Assembly: GCA_016858145.1 (NCBI GenBank)
Contig: JAEHOE010000195.1
Span: forward strand, 62,001-126,000
Source: Edaphochlamys debaryana
Taxonomy: Eukaryota > Chlorophyta > Chlorophyceae > Chlamydomonadales
Reading direction: 5' to 3'
DNA length: 64,000 bases
Of the stretch, positions 11,630 to 22,475 are shown piece by piece (position 1 is the first letter of the stretch; each line of letters starts with the position of its first letter). The translations under genes were made by a program, and so were the position numbers. The notes below the pieces were generated by a model, which worked only from the letters and a program-made list of their open reading frames with translations, was not told where the DNA came from and ran no database searches.

Positions 11630-13414
11630 CTACTTGAGGTACACGTTGGCCAGGCCCAGGGTCATGACCACCAGGAAGGTGCCCACCTGGCGGATGGAGG
11701 CACCCACCAGGGGGGCCAGGGGGGTGGACACCAGCGCCATCACCTGGGCACGGAGGGGGCAACGAGCGAGGGGAAAGCGAGCGGGGGTCAGGGGCGAGGA
11801 ACGGGAGGGTTCAGGAGGAGCGGTGCACACGCAAGGCCTCCCGCCTGCCCTTCAGCGCCGGCAGACTTGCCCCTTTCAATGCTGGTCCCTCGCTTCCTCC
11901 CACCCCAGACCCCTCCCCGCCGCCTCACCCCGCAGGCCAGGCCCAGCACGATGACTGTGGAGGCAATGGCGCCCACGATGGGGTTGCCCCCGAAGAAGGG
12001 TCCCTCGGGGTCCCGCTTGACGCGCTTGCTCTGGAACTTGTACACCGAGTAGGCGAAGGCGGCGGCCAGCGGGAAGGACTGGTCCGTGGAGAACATGGCC
12101 CTGGGGAGGTGGAGAGGAGCGTGTTTAGTGGGTGGTTGGAGAGTTGGTTGGGGAGTTGGTTGGGGAGGTGGGAGCCGTGAGGTGCGCAGGCTGTTTGGTC
12201 CATGCGCTGTGGGCACACCGGAGGCTGGGCAGTGATGCCAGCGTACACGTGCGCACTGTCCCCGGGCGCGAGCACCGTGCTGGGGACCATGCGCGAGACC
12301 AGCAGCCCCAGACCCCGACCGAGCACGCTTGGGTCCTGGCCCGCAAGCCCTGGGCCCGGGCAGGAGCTGCTCATCGCGGAAGTGAGACTTCCTTGGTGAA
12401 TCCTGGCCTCCGGCGCCCTCGCGTGCACCATATGCGTGCGCATACCCGAGCCCCTCACCCCGCGAGCCGACCCGGGAGCCCACGGGAGCTGTTGTGAGGG
12501 CCCAGCGCCCACCCGAGCCCGAACCCAGCCCTCTCCTTGCTCCTGGCCCCTGGCCCCTGCCCAGCCCGCAGCGGCCCGGGGGGCCGGGCCTCACCAGACG
12601 GCCATGACCGCGAACACCGAGCCCTCGTTGAGCAGGGTTCGGGGGGTGATGGTGGGGTCAATGAGGTCATACAGCTTCTTGTCCCAGGACGCCTTCGCGG
12701 CGGCGAACACGCCCCCCCGCCGCCCCGGCATGCGGACCGGCTGGAACCCGAACTTGTGCCGCGATTTAAGCTTCTCCTGCGGTGCACAGGGAGGGACTTG
12801 TGAGAAGGCGAGGGCCGCCGAGGCCTCCAGGAGGAGCAGGCGCACAGAGAGGGGTGGGTATGCGTGACGACGCCCCACCTGGATGAGCGTGTCAAAGGCT
12901 AGCTCGATAGCGTCACGGCTGGGTTCATGCCACTTGTAGATCTCGTAGAGATAGTTCCGTGCGTCCTGAATCTCCTCGAAGCCCGCGTCCTTGCTGAGCC
13001 CCAGCAACCTGGATGGACATCCGGGTGCGGTGAACGACTTGAGCCCAGCCCAGCATGCCAATTGTGCTGGAAAACTGACCTGTAGGGGTCGCGCTCCTTC
13101 AACCGGGCAAACGGCTTGAAGTCCTCCTGCGGCTTGTCCCCTGACGACGAAGCGTCAAAGGCAGCCGACGCGCTGAGCGGGTGTGGCAGCGGCATCGCCA
13201 GGCGCCCTCGCCCATTCAGCCTGGACAGTGGGCGGCGTGCAGGGCTGTAAGCGGGAGGTGCTCACGGCCGCGAGCATCGGCCAGCCGTCAACCACCGCCG
13301 TCCGCGGATCCCTACAGCCAGTATGCGCTACCTGTTCAATTGAGGGACACGGTGGATGGGCCGGCTGCAGCAAGGGCCGGCCTGCGCCGGACCCCGTGCC
13401 AAGCCTCTCTGCAT
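11630..13414 (-). CDS. CPP1: CPP1-like chaperone of protochlorophyllide oxidoreductase (DUF3353)
   Basis: Six exons give 273 residues: 13414..13332, 13220..13080, 13008..12879, 12776..12595, 12100..11929, 11743..11630. The start at 13414 gives an Arg/Ser/Pro-rich presequence (MQRGLARGPAQAG...) that splices in phase into the next exon; the internal Met at 13195 would leave no transit peptide. The J-like core DPYRLLGLSKDAGFEEIQDA and YKWHEPSRDAIELAFDTLIQ is the CPP1/CDF1 signature. It is followed by four hydrophobic segments (SFPLAAAFAYSVYKF; IVGAIASTVIVLGLACG; ALVSTPLAPLVGA; VGTFLVVMTLGLANVYL), as in the plant protein of about 258 residues. Plant CPP1 is a thylakoid/envelope holdase that stabilises light-dependent POR. 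The gene is tail to tail with CHLI2, another chlorophyll-pathway gene. Confidence 0.85.
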
Positions 13415-14874
13415 GGTCGCTGCGCTCCTAGCCGCTATGCAACGCGTTCCGATAGACGTGGGCAGGGGTGATTGCTCGACTAGACTGTGATATCTGACTG
13501 CTTGGTTCGGCAAGTCGCTGAACCTGCATGCGTTCATCCAAGGGCTGCCCGAATGGCCTCGCCGAACCCGACCCAGATGCTGGCAGCTGCGCGCGCAGCA
13601 TGTTCCTTCATTAGCAGGGTTTAAACAAGCCGCGTGGGCATGCACTCGCGCGGTGACCGCGGTGGGCGTGCCGATTTCCCGACCATCCCCGGACCCGGGC
13701 CGCAAAACATGCTGCCCGAAGTGCGCGCATAAAGTCGATTGGTTGCGCCCCCATCGTCAGCGCGGCCCCTTGAGAGACAGCCCGACCGGCAGCCGCAGCC
13801 TCATGTCGCAGCCCTCGGTCGGTGCCATCGTGCCATCGTGCACTCGCGGTAGTTTATGGTGCAGAAACCGCTTAGATGTTATGTCATCTGTCGAGGGCTG
13901 CAGAATAGCGCTACCTATCCAGGGGTAGGAGGGACTTCGCGCCACAGGCGGGCGACGGCAACCTCCAGGGTATGTATGTGTAATGATTCCTCGGTCTTCT
14001 CCTTCGCTCCTTGAGCAACGTCGTCTCCGTGTTGCACCCAAGCGACCCAAAGCGCATCCGCCCTGTTCATGACCCAGGCCTCCGGGCTATGGCCAGAACA
14101 GTACATCCGCAGGCCTGTTACACTCCCACGGACGCAATCTCTACCCCCGAGGGGCAAGGGCCCGGCGGGTGTGGCCGGTGGTGGGGCATTGGTTCTGCCC
14201 CGCCCCCTTAACCGCGAAGTGGGGTACGCACTGTTCGCCCGTCGCGTAGCTATTATTATTACTTTCTACCCGAGCCCGACCCAATGCCTTGCGTCGCCTC
14301 CACATGTAGGCCCCCGCCTCAACCACGTGCTTGCTGGTGGCACGGGCTTGAGGGAGCTGGGGCAGTGGGGCCCCATCGCCCCAAGCAAGGTTCCATGGTT
14401 CGGGGCGCACTAGCGCGGCCGGTGCCGCCACGGCAAGAGCGCTGCAGAACCTGCACGGGCTTTGACCCAGGCTGACAGGTTGTAGATCCGTGCTAGCAGG
14501 CACAAGGAATGCCTGCGTCCTGACAGGATGTGCTGGTAAGGGCCCCAATGCGAGGACCCAATGCAAGGGCCCAAAGCAAGGGCCTGGGTTGCCTTGGCTA
14601 CCTGGGCTTTCGTCGGCGTGTCCTAGCTAGCGGCCCTGCTCTTCTTTTTGCTGCCATCGCTTCCAGAGGTCCAGTCCCTAGGTGGTGCGTAGCTGACCGT
14701 ACATTCTGCCGCTTCTGTGGGCCCGACAAGATGGGTGTCAGCTTCTGCTTTCAACGGCGCCCAGCGGACCCAGCGGGGTCAAGCCTCGGACCCCACCGGC
14801 TGCCCACCCGCTCGCTCTATCTGCCTGTCCGCCCAGTTATGCTGGTGGCTCGGCCCTGAAGGCGGCAGGGGGAT
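13415..14874. other. Intergenic region upstream of CPP1-like gene
   Basis: No gene, tRNA or clear repeat recognised. Short AATGC(A/G)AGG(G/A)CCC-like repeats occur around 14545-14585. It should contain the CPP1-like promoter at its left end. Confidence 0.4.
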
Positions 14875-14882
14875 ATTGGGAG

Positions 14883-15683
14883 CAGGGTTGGCAGGACCCT
14901 ATTCCTAGATATCTCGGTCTAGTACTCTATAGGGCTACATCTAGGCTTATCCCTAGACTCAGGCCGCCAGACGTGCTAGTCAACGCATGGTCAACATAGG
15001 CTGCGTGTCTAGGCCTATGTAGGCCTAGTCTAGCCCTACATAGGCCTAGATACGGCGTGTGGTCCATGCCGTTTGCGGCTTCCGGCCGGCAGAACTAGCC
15101 GTACAGCGAGGTCTCCATCACAGCTTATGCCTGACAACTTAGCATGACCCCCGGTGCTGAGCGGGCGAGCTGGAGACGCCGGCGGGGTGACCGGTGCCCA
15201 GGCCCTGGGCCAGGCCCAAGGCAGGCCCAGGGCGCGTGGGCCTTTGCTGGGCGGCGGCAGGCGGGGGGCAGCAGCGCACTTTGGGCTGGTGCGCATCCAT
15301 CGCATGCCTTGCGACAAGCGAGGGGTTTACCTCCCTGCTTTGCGGGTGCTGAACCTTTGCTAGCTGGCTGGATGGTGAGAGGTGGCAGCGTGGGGCGTGA
15401 AGCCCTGGCCCAGGGCCTAGGCCCAGGCGCAGTGTGCCAATCAGGCAGCTTGCGCTTGCCAAGCCGATGGCAGCAACACGCAATTGAATGCTTATGAAAG
15501 AGGGAGCGACAAGCTGCATCTCAATCCAAGTTGCAGCTGGAACGGCCCAGCCCATGACCCACTTGTCCTAGTACGGGGCCCCAGCTAGGTAGGCTCAATC
15601 TAGGCTAGTCTAGTATGACTAGCCTATACATAGGCTATATAGGCCTAGCTCCGCCGGCAAATCTAGGGTTTTTGCCAACCCTG
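14883..15683. mobile_element. Non-autonomous hAT-type DNA transposon (MITE-like), 801 bp
   Basis: The left end reads CAGGGTTGGCAGGACCCTA. The right end, read inward on the opposite strand, is CAGGGTTGGCAAAAACCCTA, an imperfect terminal inverted repeat of about 20 bp. An identical 8-bp sequence, ATTGGGAG, flanks it at 14875-14882 and 15684-15691. The 8-bp target duplication and the CAGGG terminus are hallmarks of the hAT superfamily. Many TAGGCCTA/CTAGGC motifs cluster near both ends (about 14910-15060 and 15570-15655), as expected for subterminal transposase sites. No transposase frame lies inside, so mobility would depend on an autonomous relative elsewhere. The perfect target duplication suggests a fairly recent insertion. 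Confidence 0.87.
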
Positions 15684-15800
15684 ATTGGGAGCCGCTTCCA
15701 TGCTCCGACCCTATCCCCAAGTACCTGGCTCGTCCAGTTGGCGATTGGTAAGGCCCCGCCCCGCGCCTCGCCAGGCGGTTGATGGATTCCAGTCTCTCAT

Positions 15801-15805
15801 TTACA
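15801..15805 (-). terminator. TGTAA polyadenylation signal, F-box/LRR gene
   Basis: TTACA on the plus strand, about 160 nt past the stop at 15963. Confidence 0.55.
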
Positions 15806-15962
15806 GACTCCATCCTGCTCTGTCTTATGCCTCTACCCGCTCTATTGTCGTCACAGGTATCGCATTATGTGTCGTCTACCGTCCCCGACATCATCTTCTC
15901 TACCCTCTGTCTCTGGTGCCATCTCTACCTCCTCCGGCCGCCTGCTGGAACGCGCCAACCAT

Positions 15963-18900
15963 TCACGCCGCCGCCGCCTTGGCGCAGTCCCCCACCACCT
16001 CCACCCGCCCCTCCGACTGCCCCGCGCCCCGCCCCGCCGCCACCCACGCCCGCACCCGCGGCTCCGCCTCCACGGCCGCAGCCACCGACTGCTCGGGGCC
16101 CCCACACGCCGTCAGCACCGCCCGCAGGACCCCAAGCCCCTGCGGCGGCGCCGTACCCTCCGCCACCCCCACGTTGCCGAACCCGCTCAACCGCAGCTCC
16201 TCCAGTCCGACAGGCAGCCGGCCGCCCAGTACGAACCCGCCCGCGGTGAGCACTTCCTCATGCATGACTAAGCTCTGCATCTGCGTGATCTGCCATGCGG
16301 TTAGGCGGTGAAGAGGTACGAGCTCGTCCAAGTCGGGCTCGTGTAAGTCTGGCGCGCATGGCGGGCTCCAGGCGACGAGGCCCGAGGCGCAGGGGCCGGC
16401 GGCGGTTGCCCAACCGCCGCCCTCGCTGCCCGTTAGGACCAGCCAGCGGGGCAGGCTGGGCAGCTGGAACCCGAGCTTCTCCCCCTCCTCCTCCTGCGCC
16501 TCCCCCTCCTCCTCCTCCTTCTGCTCCTGTTCCCCCTCCTGCTCCTGACCCTCCTCCTCCTGCTGCTGCCGCCGACGCCTGCGCTCCGCCGCCCCCTGCT
16601 GCCAGGCCGCCTCCGCCCGCAGCGACTCCCGCACCCCATCGGCGTCCGGCAGCGCCGCCGAGAGAGCCTGCAGCGCCGCCAGGGCCGTCACGGCGCGGGT
16701 CACCTGCGCCGCTGCCTCGGCGGGGAGCGGGCTTGGGGCCGGGCTGGGGCTGGGGATGCAGTTGAGGGTGGGGGTGGAGGTGGAAGGGGTGGAGGCGGCC
16801 GCAGTGGCAGTCAGGCTGGGGGAGGGGCCCTGAGGCTTATTGTTCCCATCGGCGTTGGCAAGGTCGAGATTCGAAGCGTTGATCTGAGAAGGGTCCGCCT
16901 CCGCCGTCAGAGCATCGGGCGAGGCGGCTACCGCAGCCGCTGCCGCTGCGGCGTCCATCCGAGCGCGCAGCGCAGCCATCAGCCGCGACCGCAACTCCCA
17001 GCGCGCATACGGTAGCTCCTGTACGAAGCTGCACGACTCCAGATCCAGCACGCGGAGCTGCGGGAAGCTGCCGCACGACACCGCCCCGCTCCACGACGGC
17101 TCGCGCCCGCCGCCCATGTAGCTAGATCCAGATCCAGCATATGACCCCGACCCAAATCCAGGTCCAGCAGATGACCCCGACCCAGATCCAGATCCGGATG
17201 CGGACCCAGATCCAGGTCCAGAGAACACGGGGGCCACGCAGCCCATGGCGTCCGCCGGCAGGGCCAGGTGCAGGGTGTGGAGGCGGACGCAGGAGGCACC
17301 GATGCGGCTCACCTCCCCGGGCCCCAGGCCGGGGTCGCAGTCGGTGGAGAAGGCCAGGGAGAGGTGGGTGAGCGCCGTCAGCTCGCTCAGCCTGCAGCGC
17401 GCATGGGGGGGAGGGGGGAGGACCGGTGCGGGAAACGGTGAGGGCACTGGAGGCGGAAGGTGTGTCAGGCGTTGGCTGCAGGGCACGCGGACTCACCGCA
17501 CCCCAGGCTCTACCCCGCTCACATGAGAGTGCCCCTCCCCCGCCCCCTCCCCCATGTGCCGGCTCCCCATCTGTGCATGTTGCTCGCGGTGCCCCCCTTG
17601 CAGCCCAGCTCCAGACGCACAAGCCCCGAAATGCTGGCCAGGGCGTCCACCAGCCCACACGTCAGCTCCGGAGCGGTGAAGACCCGGCCGCCGCCGTCAC
17701 CGCCGCTGCCGCTGCCGCTCGGTTTGCCACCGCCAGTGCCACTGCCAGTGCCGCTCGCACCCGAAGGACACAGCTCCAGGCTCACGGCCAAACACTCCCG
17801 CGGGGGCGCCGCCTTGGGAGCAGCGGGAGCCGAGCCCTGGGCCGCGGCTGTGCGGTCGTCACAGTCCGCGAGGTAGCGGGCGCGCTGGCGGCGGCCGGTG
17901 CGGCGGCGGCAGCGCTGGCGGCGGGCGTCGGCGGCGTCGGCGAGGGGGGCCGAGGACCCTGTCTCAGGGGTCTGGAGCTGTGCGGCCGTGAGGCGGGCAA
18001 TGGCGGCGGCGAGGTGTGTAATTCGGGAGGCGGCGAGGTCGGGGGTGAGGCGGGCGCTGGGGGCGGCGGGGTGGAGCTGCACGGCCAGGGAGCGCAGGCG
18101 CTGCGGAGGGGAGGGCGGAGGGAGGGGATGGGGATGGGGAAGGGGGGCGGAGGGGTGGGGCAAGGTCAGGAAACGTAGAAGGGGACATCCTAAACCCTTT
18201 TCTCCACTCTTCCTCTGTCACCGTCATGCCCGCCACGCAGTCGAACACCTGTACGGCGGGCGCGTCCAGGTCCGTCAGGAGGCCCAGATGAGTCAGACCC
18301 GTCAGCGCCGCCGCCGCGCCCCGGAGCAGGGGGGCGTCCCGCAGGCAGGTGTCGGCCACCAGGCGGCGGAGGGAGGGCAGGGCGGCCAGGGAGCCCGCGT
18401 CCTCAGCAGAGGGCCAGCCCTGGGGTCGGGCAGGGCCGGCGCGGGGTAGTTGGTTTGATTGGTTGGTTGGGTGAGTCCGGGGGCTCTCTGCAAGCGCAAC
18501 CGACTGCCTGCAACCGGCCTCGACCCACCCCCTCGTACCCCACGTCCCCTTTCCCACCCACCCACCCCCGCCCACCCCATACCCCCGCCCCCAGCGCGGC
18601 CTCACGTTATACTTGTCCCGGCCCCGGCTCCTGAGCTCCAGGGAGGTCAGCCCCGTGAGCGCCGACAGCCCGGACAGACCCATGGTTCCGGCCCAGGCCA
18701 CGTCCAGGCTGAGGCTGCGCAGCCCCGTCAGCAGCCCCACGGCGCCCATGCAGCGCCGGCCCCAGTACTCGGGCCTGGCGTCGGGGTCGATGGGGTACTC
18801 CAGGCCGGAGGCCTGGGGGCAGAGGGGCGGGGAAGGGGGGAGGAAGGTGGCGGAAGGTGGAGGGAAATCGAGAGGGGAGGGAGGCTTGGGGAAGGAGGAT

Positions 18901-20418
18901 GGGAGGCTGCTGACTCTGGGGGCTCAGGCATTGTCCTGAATGCTGGCCTCTGCCTGGGCGTGTTCCGGTTCCCTGCTGAAGTTTGGCCTAGGTTGGCTGC
19001 TCCGTGCAACCCCGCGCTCACACCCAGGCTCCACCTTCTGTTTCGCATAGCTCTCCTTGTAAAATGACCATTTGTCAAACGGAGTCTCGTCCTGAAGGGG
19101 AAAGGGGGTGGATGAGGGGCGGGCAGGACGGCGGGTCAGTGGGGATGCGGCAGAGATGCAGGGCAGCCCTGGCCAGACTTGAGTTCAGGTTGGGTCTGCG
19201 CCATGTGACCTGTGTCTGTCTCGGGTGTGCTTCCGCTACCCACGCCCCCCGCTGCCCCCTTCCGACCCTCTCGTGCCCCCTCCCGCCCTCACCCAAGTGA
19301 CACGCAGGTGCCTCAGCCGCCCCCAGCGGGATACGGCCTGTACGGCATCCACCAGCGTCTGACTGAAGGCCACGTGGTAGCACGTGAGGGTCATGGAGTC
19401 GGCCTGGTGGGGGGGGGGGCGTGGGGCTGGGGTGTTGGGTGGAGCGGGGCCGGGTGGTGAGTGGCTGGGGCAAGGTGAGCGCGCAGAGAGCACCCGCAGC
19501 CAGGGGAAACGGACAGGGCGAATGGGCACGAGGTGCCGGCTGGCGCAGGGCCGGCTGCTAACCAAGCTCCCCCTAATCCCCAGTCCCTGCCCCGCATAGA
19601 ACCCTATGCTTCCCGGCTTTGGGTGGCCCTGACCCCTGCCGCCCAGCCCCCCAACCTCTCATCCCCCCGCTCACCAAGGGCAGCGCGCGCCGACCCTTCT
19701 CAATCAGTGCCCGGCAGTCGGCAGCGCCCTCTCGCCATGCGGAGGGGCAGCTGGCTTCGTCAACACGCACCTCCACGTGCCGGCAGCCTGGCAGGGACAG
19801 GGTCACGGGGGGAACGGACGAGCTGCCTCAGCCACACCTCAGCGATGAGCCAGGCACGCGGCTTCCTCAGCCCTTAGCCCTCACGCTCCCCAGCCCCCAG
19901 CCCCTCCCCGCACCTACCTTCCGCCATCTCCGAGGCCCAGTGGCGGCACGTGCGCGCCGCCGCCAGTCGCTCCCTCAGCCCCAGCCGCGCCGCCAGCTGC
20001 AGCAGCACGTCCCGCGGCAGCGAGGCCCAGCCGGTGCCGACGCAGGAGGCAGGGGCGGGGGAGGCGGCGGAGCTGTCGGGGGCGGCGACTGCGCGGGCCT
20101 GGGCGTGGGGGATGGGGGGTGATGGTGGGAGGTGAGGGGTTGCCGGGAAGGGTGTGAGGGGGTGGGGGGGCAGGGGCAGGGGAGGGGAGGGGGGGTACGC
20201 GGAGGCAGGCGGCCGAGGGGCGGGGGGCGCTGGCGGGGCAGGGGCAGGGGTGGGGTCGGGCGGGGCTCACCTGCTGCAGAGCTCGCCGGCGGGCTGATGC
20301 GGGGGTGCAGGCGGTGGCTCGGCGCAGGCAGCGCGCGTTGCAGGCAGACACCAGCTGCGGGGGGGCAGGGACGACGGGAGGAAGGTCGGGTGGTGTCGCA
20401 CACGGGCATAGGTTGCAT
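15963..20418 (-). CDS. F-box and leucine-rich-repeat protein
   Basis: Nine exons: 20418..20271, 20088..19918, 19787..19675, 19403..19293, 19091..19035, 18812..18606, 18419..18249, 18100..17523, 17391..15963; about 994 residues. An F-box-like motif (GWASLPRDVLLQLAARLGLRE, ending CRHWASEMAEG) sits near the N-terminus. Irregular leucine-rich repeats follow (LTGLRSLSLDVAW, LSALTGLTSLEL, LPSLRRLVADTCL, LTGLTHLGLL, LTALTHLSLAFS, FPQLRVLDLESC, LEELRLSGFGNVG). F-box proteins recruit substrates to SCF ubiquitin ligases; LRRs usually bind the substrate. An Arg/Gln/Glu-rich charged stretch (about 16480-16590) and a Gly/Ser repeat (about 17110-17230) split the repeats. The first exon is uncertain: a second frame with acceptor 20098 also splices in phase. 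The peptide around 17525-17580 could be retained intron. Substrate and specific role are unknown. Confidence 0.7.
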
Positions 20419-21187
20419 AGCTTTCAACGCAGCCCTGGAGCTAGGCGCAGAGTTGCGCTGCCGGTACACGCAGCGAGGTGGGCCCGCAACGGCGTTTGCA
20501 AGGTAAACGCACCTCGCTGTTCAGGACAGCCGATACGCTGACTCCGATAAGGGGTGAGCAGCAAGCCGCGCAAGTAGCACAAGGTTCAAACATGGACGTG
20601 CTCTCGAGCGTACGCGGCACTCAGGCCTTTTGCTTCGCGTTCGCGCTCGCGTTCAGACGCGAGACAGAGCTCTTTTTGCGGCTCCTATTTATATCCTCAG
20701 TGTCTTTGCCTATGTTCTATATCAGTAGGCCCCAGAGGGCCCGCGGAAGCTACATATCGGTCCGCGAGCACGGCACGGAGGGCCCAGACGGCCCAGATCG
20801 GGGCCAAGGCCTTGGGTCGATGCCAGTGGCCCCGTGGCCCGCCCCCACCAATGGACCGGTCGAGACTAAAGAATTTCCACGCTTGCCGTCGCTTGAATAT
20901 TGGGCGAAACTCGGCTCTCGCGAAGGACTCGTTACGCTTACCCTAGGCCCCTGCGCTCTTGCCCGACCGCCTCAAAACTGGTACTATCAGGGGGCCATAG
21001 GCATTGCGGGGCTCAACAGGCTCTCCGGGGTCGCATGTGACATGCGCATCACGGGCGGTCCCCAGCCGTATCCCGCCCCTCCCAGCGGCTCCCAGTGTCA
21101 ATTAGCATCATATCATGTGGTTTGGGGCGGTCTGGCGGGGCCATAAGTCGGCACGCCGAGTCGGGGTCGCAAAATTGACTGGTGTAA
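20419..21187. other. Intergenic: upstream of the F-box/LRR gene
   Basis: No gene recognised. It ends where similarity to the 43.8-kb region begins. Confidence 0.4.
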
Positions 21188-21740
21188 GGTCATTGAGGTT
21201 TAGGCTACGTGAACGCGTAGAACGGCACTGCAGCTTTCAAGCAAATAGAAGCAGAACCACAAGAGGAGCGCCCCAAGCAGCGTGGGGAGGTCATGGGGCC
21301 GCCGGCATTGGGCGCTCACAGGCAATGCCTTGCCCTCTACTGCAAAGAGGTTGCGCTGCACCTCCATTTGTGCTGTTCATGTGGCTGGAAGCTCGCGGTC
21401 TAGTCATCTCCTGCGCAATTTCGCTGGACGCGTCTAGAGGCATATGATGATAATATGGTATTTGAAACGTGTCGTAGCATAGCCTGGGTTGTCGTTGTCG
21501 CGAAACACGGTGCTCTGCTCGAAGTTGGTCGACATGCTGTCGAGAGAAGCGCGCGCAACTTGAGCAAGTCTGCTACATTTCCAGACCAGATTACTTGTCG
21601 CACAGGTCGTTCTTGGTTGGAGGTCTATCGTGCATTTCGCTCCGTGTGTGTAGCGGTGTGTAGGGGAGGGAAGCTTGTGGGGCTATGCCCGCCGCCCCCT
21701 GCATGGCCCGGGCGAGAACAGAACCCTGCGCTTGCTTCAC
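21188..21740 (+). repeat. Diverged duplicate of 43812-44490 (3' end of fucosyltransferase-like gene)
   Basis: It starts with the sequence of the last codons and stop of the gene ending at 43829 (CATTGAGGTTTAGGCT) and continues along its 3' UTR: shared blocks include TGCCCTCTACTGCAAAGAG, GTGCTGTTCATGTGGCTGG and TCTGCTCGAAGTTGG. Small indels and substitutions are scattered throughout. Only the tail of the gene is present, so this is a fragment. With the hslU fragment next to it, it looks like a rearranged copy of the 43.8-47.0 kb block from which about 1.9 kb has been lost. Confidence 0.8.
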
Positions 21741-21878
21741 TCCGCCGGCCGCCCCTTCCAGAAACTGGGCCCGGCCCCTCCCTTCACCAGATGAAGCACA
21801 ACACCCGAACGCAACAATCCTCCCCCGTTCCTTGACCCAGACTCCTCAGCTCCTCTGCCCCGCCCCTTCCCATTCCAC

Positions 21879-22438
21879 CTCGATGATCGGCAGCAGGTCC
21901 CGCTGCACGCCCTCGCTGGAGGGGTCCCCGCTGCGCCAGGAGCCCGGGCCGCGGCCGCCGCTCACAATCTTGTCGATCTGCAGCCGGGGAGAGGGGCGGA
22001 GGCAACGGCGGCGACAAGGGCGTCAGAAGCACGCAGGCGGGACTAGGGGCTCTCGTCCTGCAAGACCAGAGCTGGCGAGCCCCGCAACCATGACACCCGG
22101 GCCCTGCACCCTGCACCACACCTCGGCTCCCCCCAACTACCCCCCACCTCGTCTATGAAGACGATTCCGTCCTGCTCCGTGGCCGCAATGGCTTCCTTGA
22201 TGAGCTGCTCGGGGGGGAACATGCGCTCCGCCTCCAGGTCCTCAAGGAGGGGGCGGGCCTCGCGGACCTGGGGGGAGGGGGGGTGCAAGCGGGGTGGATA
22301 GGGTGTTGGGGCTTAAGGGTCGGGACTCTGGAGGGAGGGCTACCCGCTTCCCCTCCTGTGGGTGCCCCCCCCTCCCACCTTGAGCGTGCGCACGTCCTTC
22401 TTGCCGCCCAGGTTGGTGAGGTTGATGACCACAGGGGT
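21879..22438 (-). pseudogene. Partial hslU copy: three internal exons only
   Basis: Three exons match those at 46978..46919, 46800..46681 and 46515..46417 of the complete hslU: 22438..22379 ([20 protein letters not shown]), 22267..22148 ([11 protein letters not shown]...VFIDE) and 21977..21879 (IDKIVSGG...LLPIIE). Splice sites are kept. The five base differences I counted across these exons are all synonymous, whereas the introns have diverged strongly. Exons for the N-terminus, Walker A, sensor region and C-terminus are missing on both sides, so no functional HslU can be made from here. Best read as the remnant of a second gene copy that was constrained before being broken. Confidence 0.85.
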
Positions 22439-22475
22439 CTGGGGGGGGGGGGGCACGGGGTGTGGAGCCGCGTAA

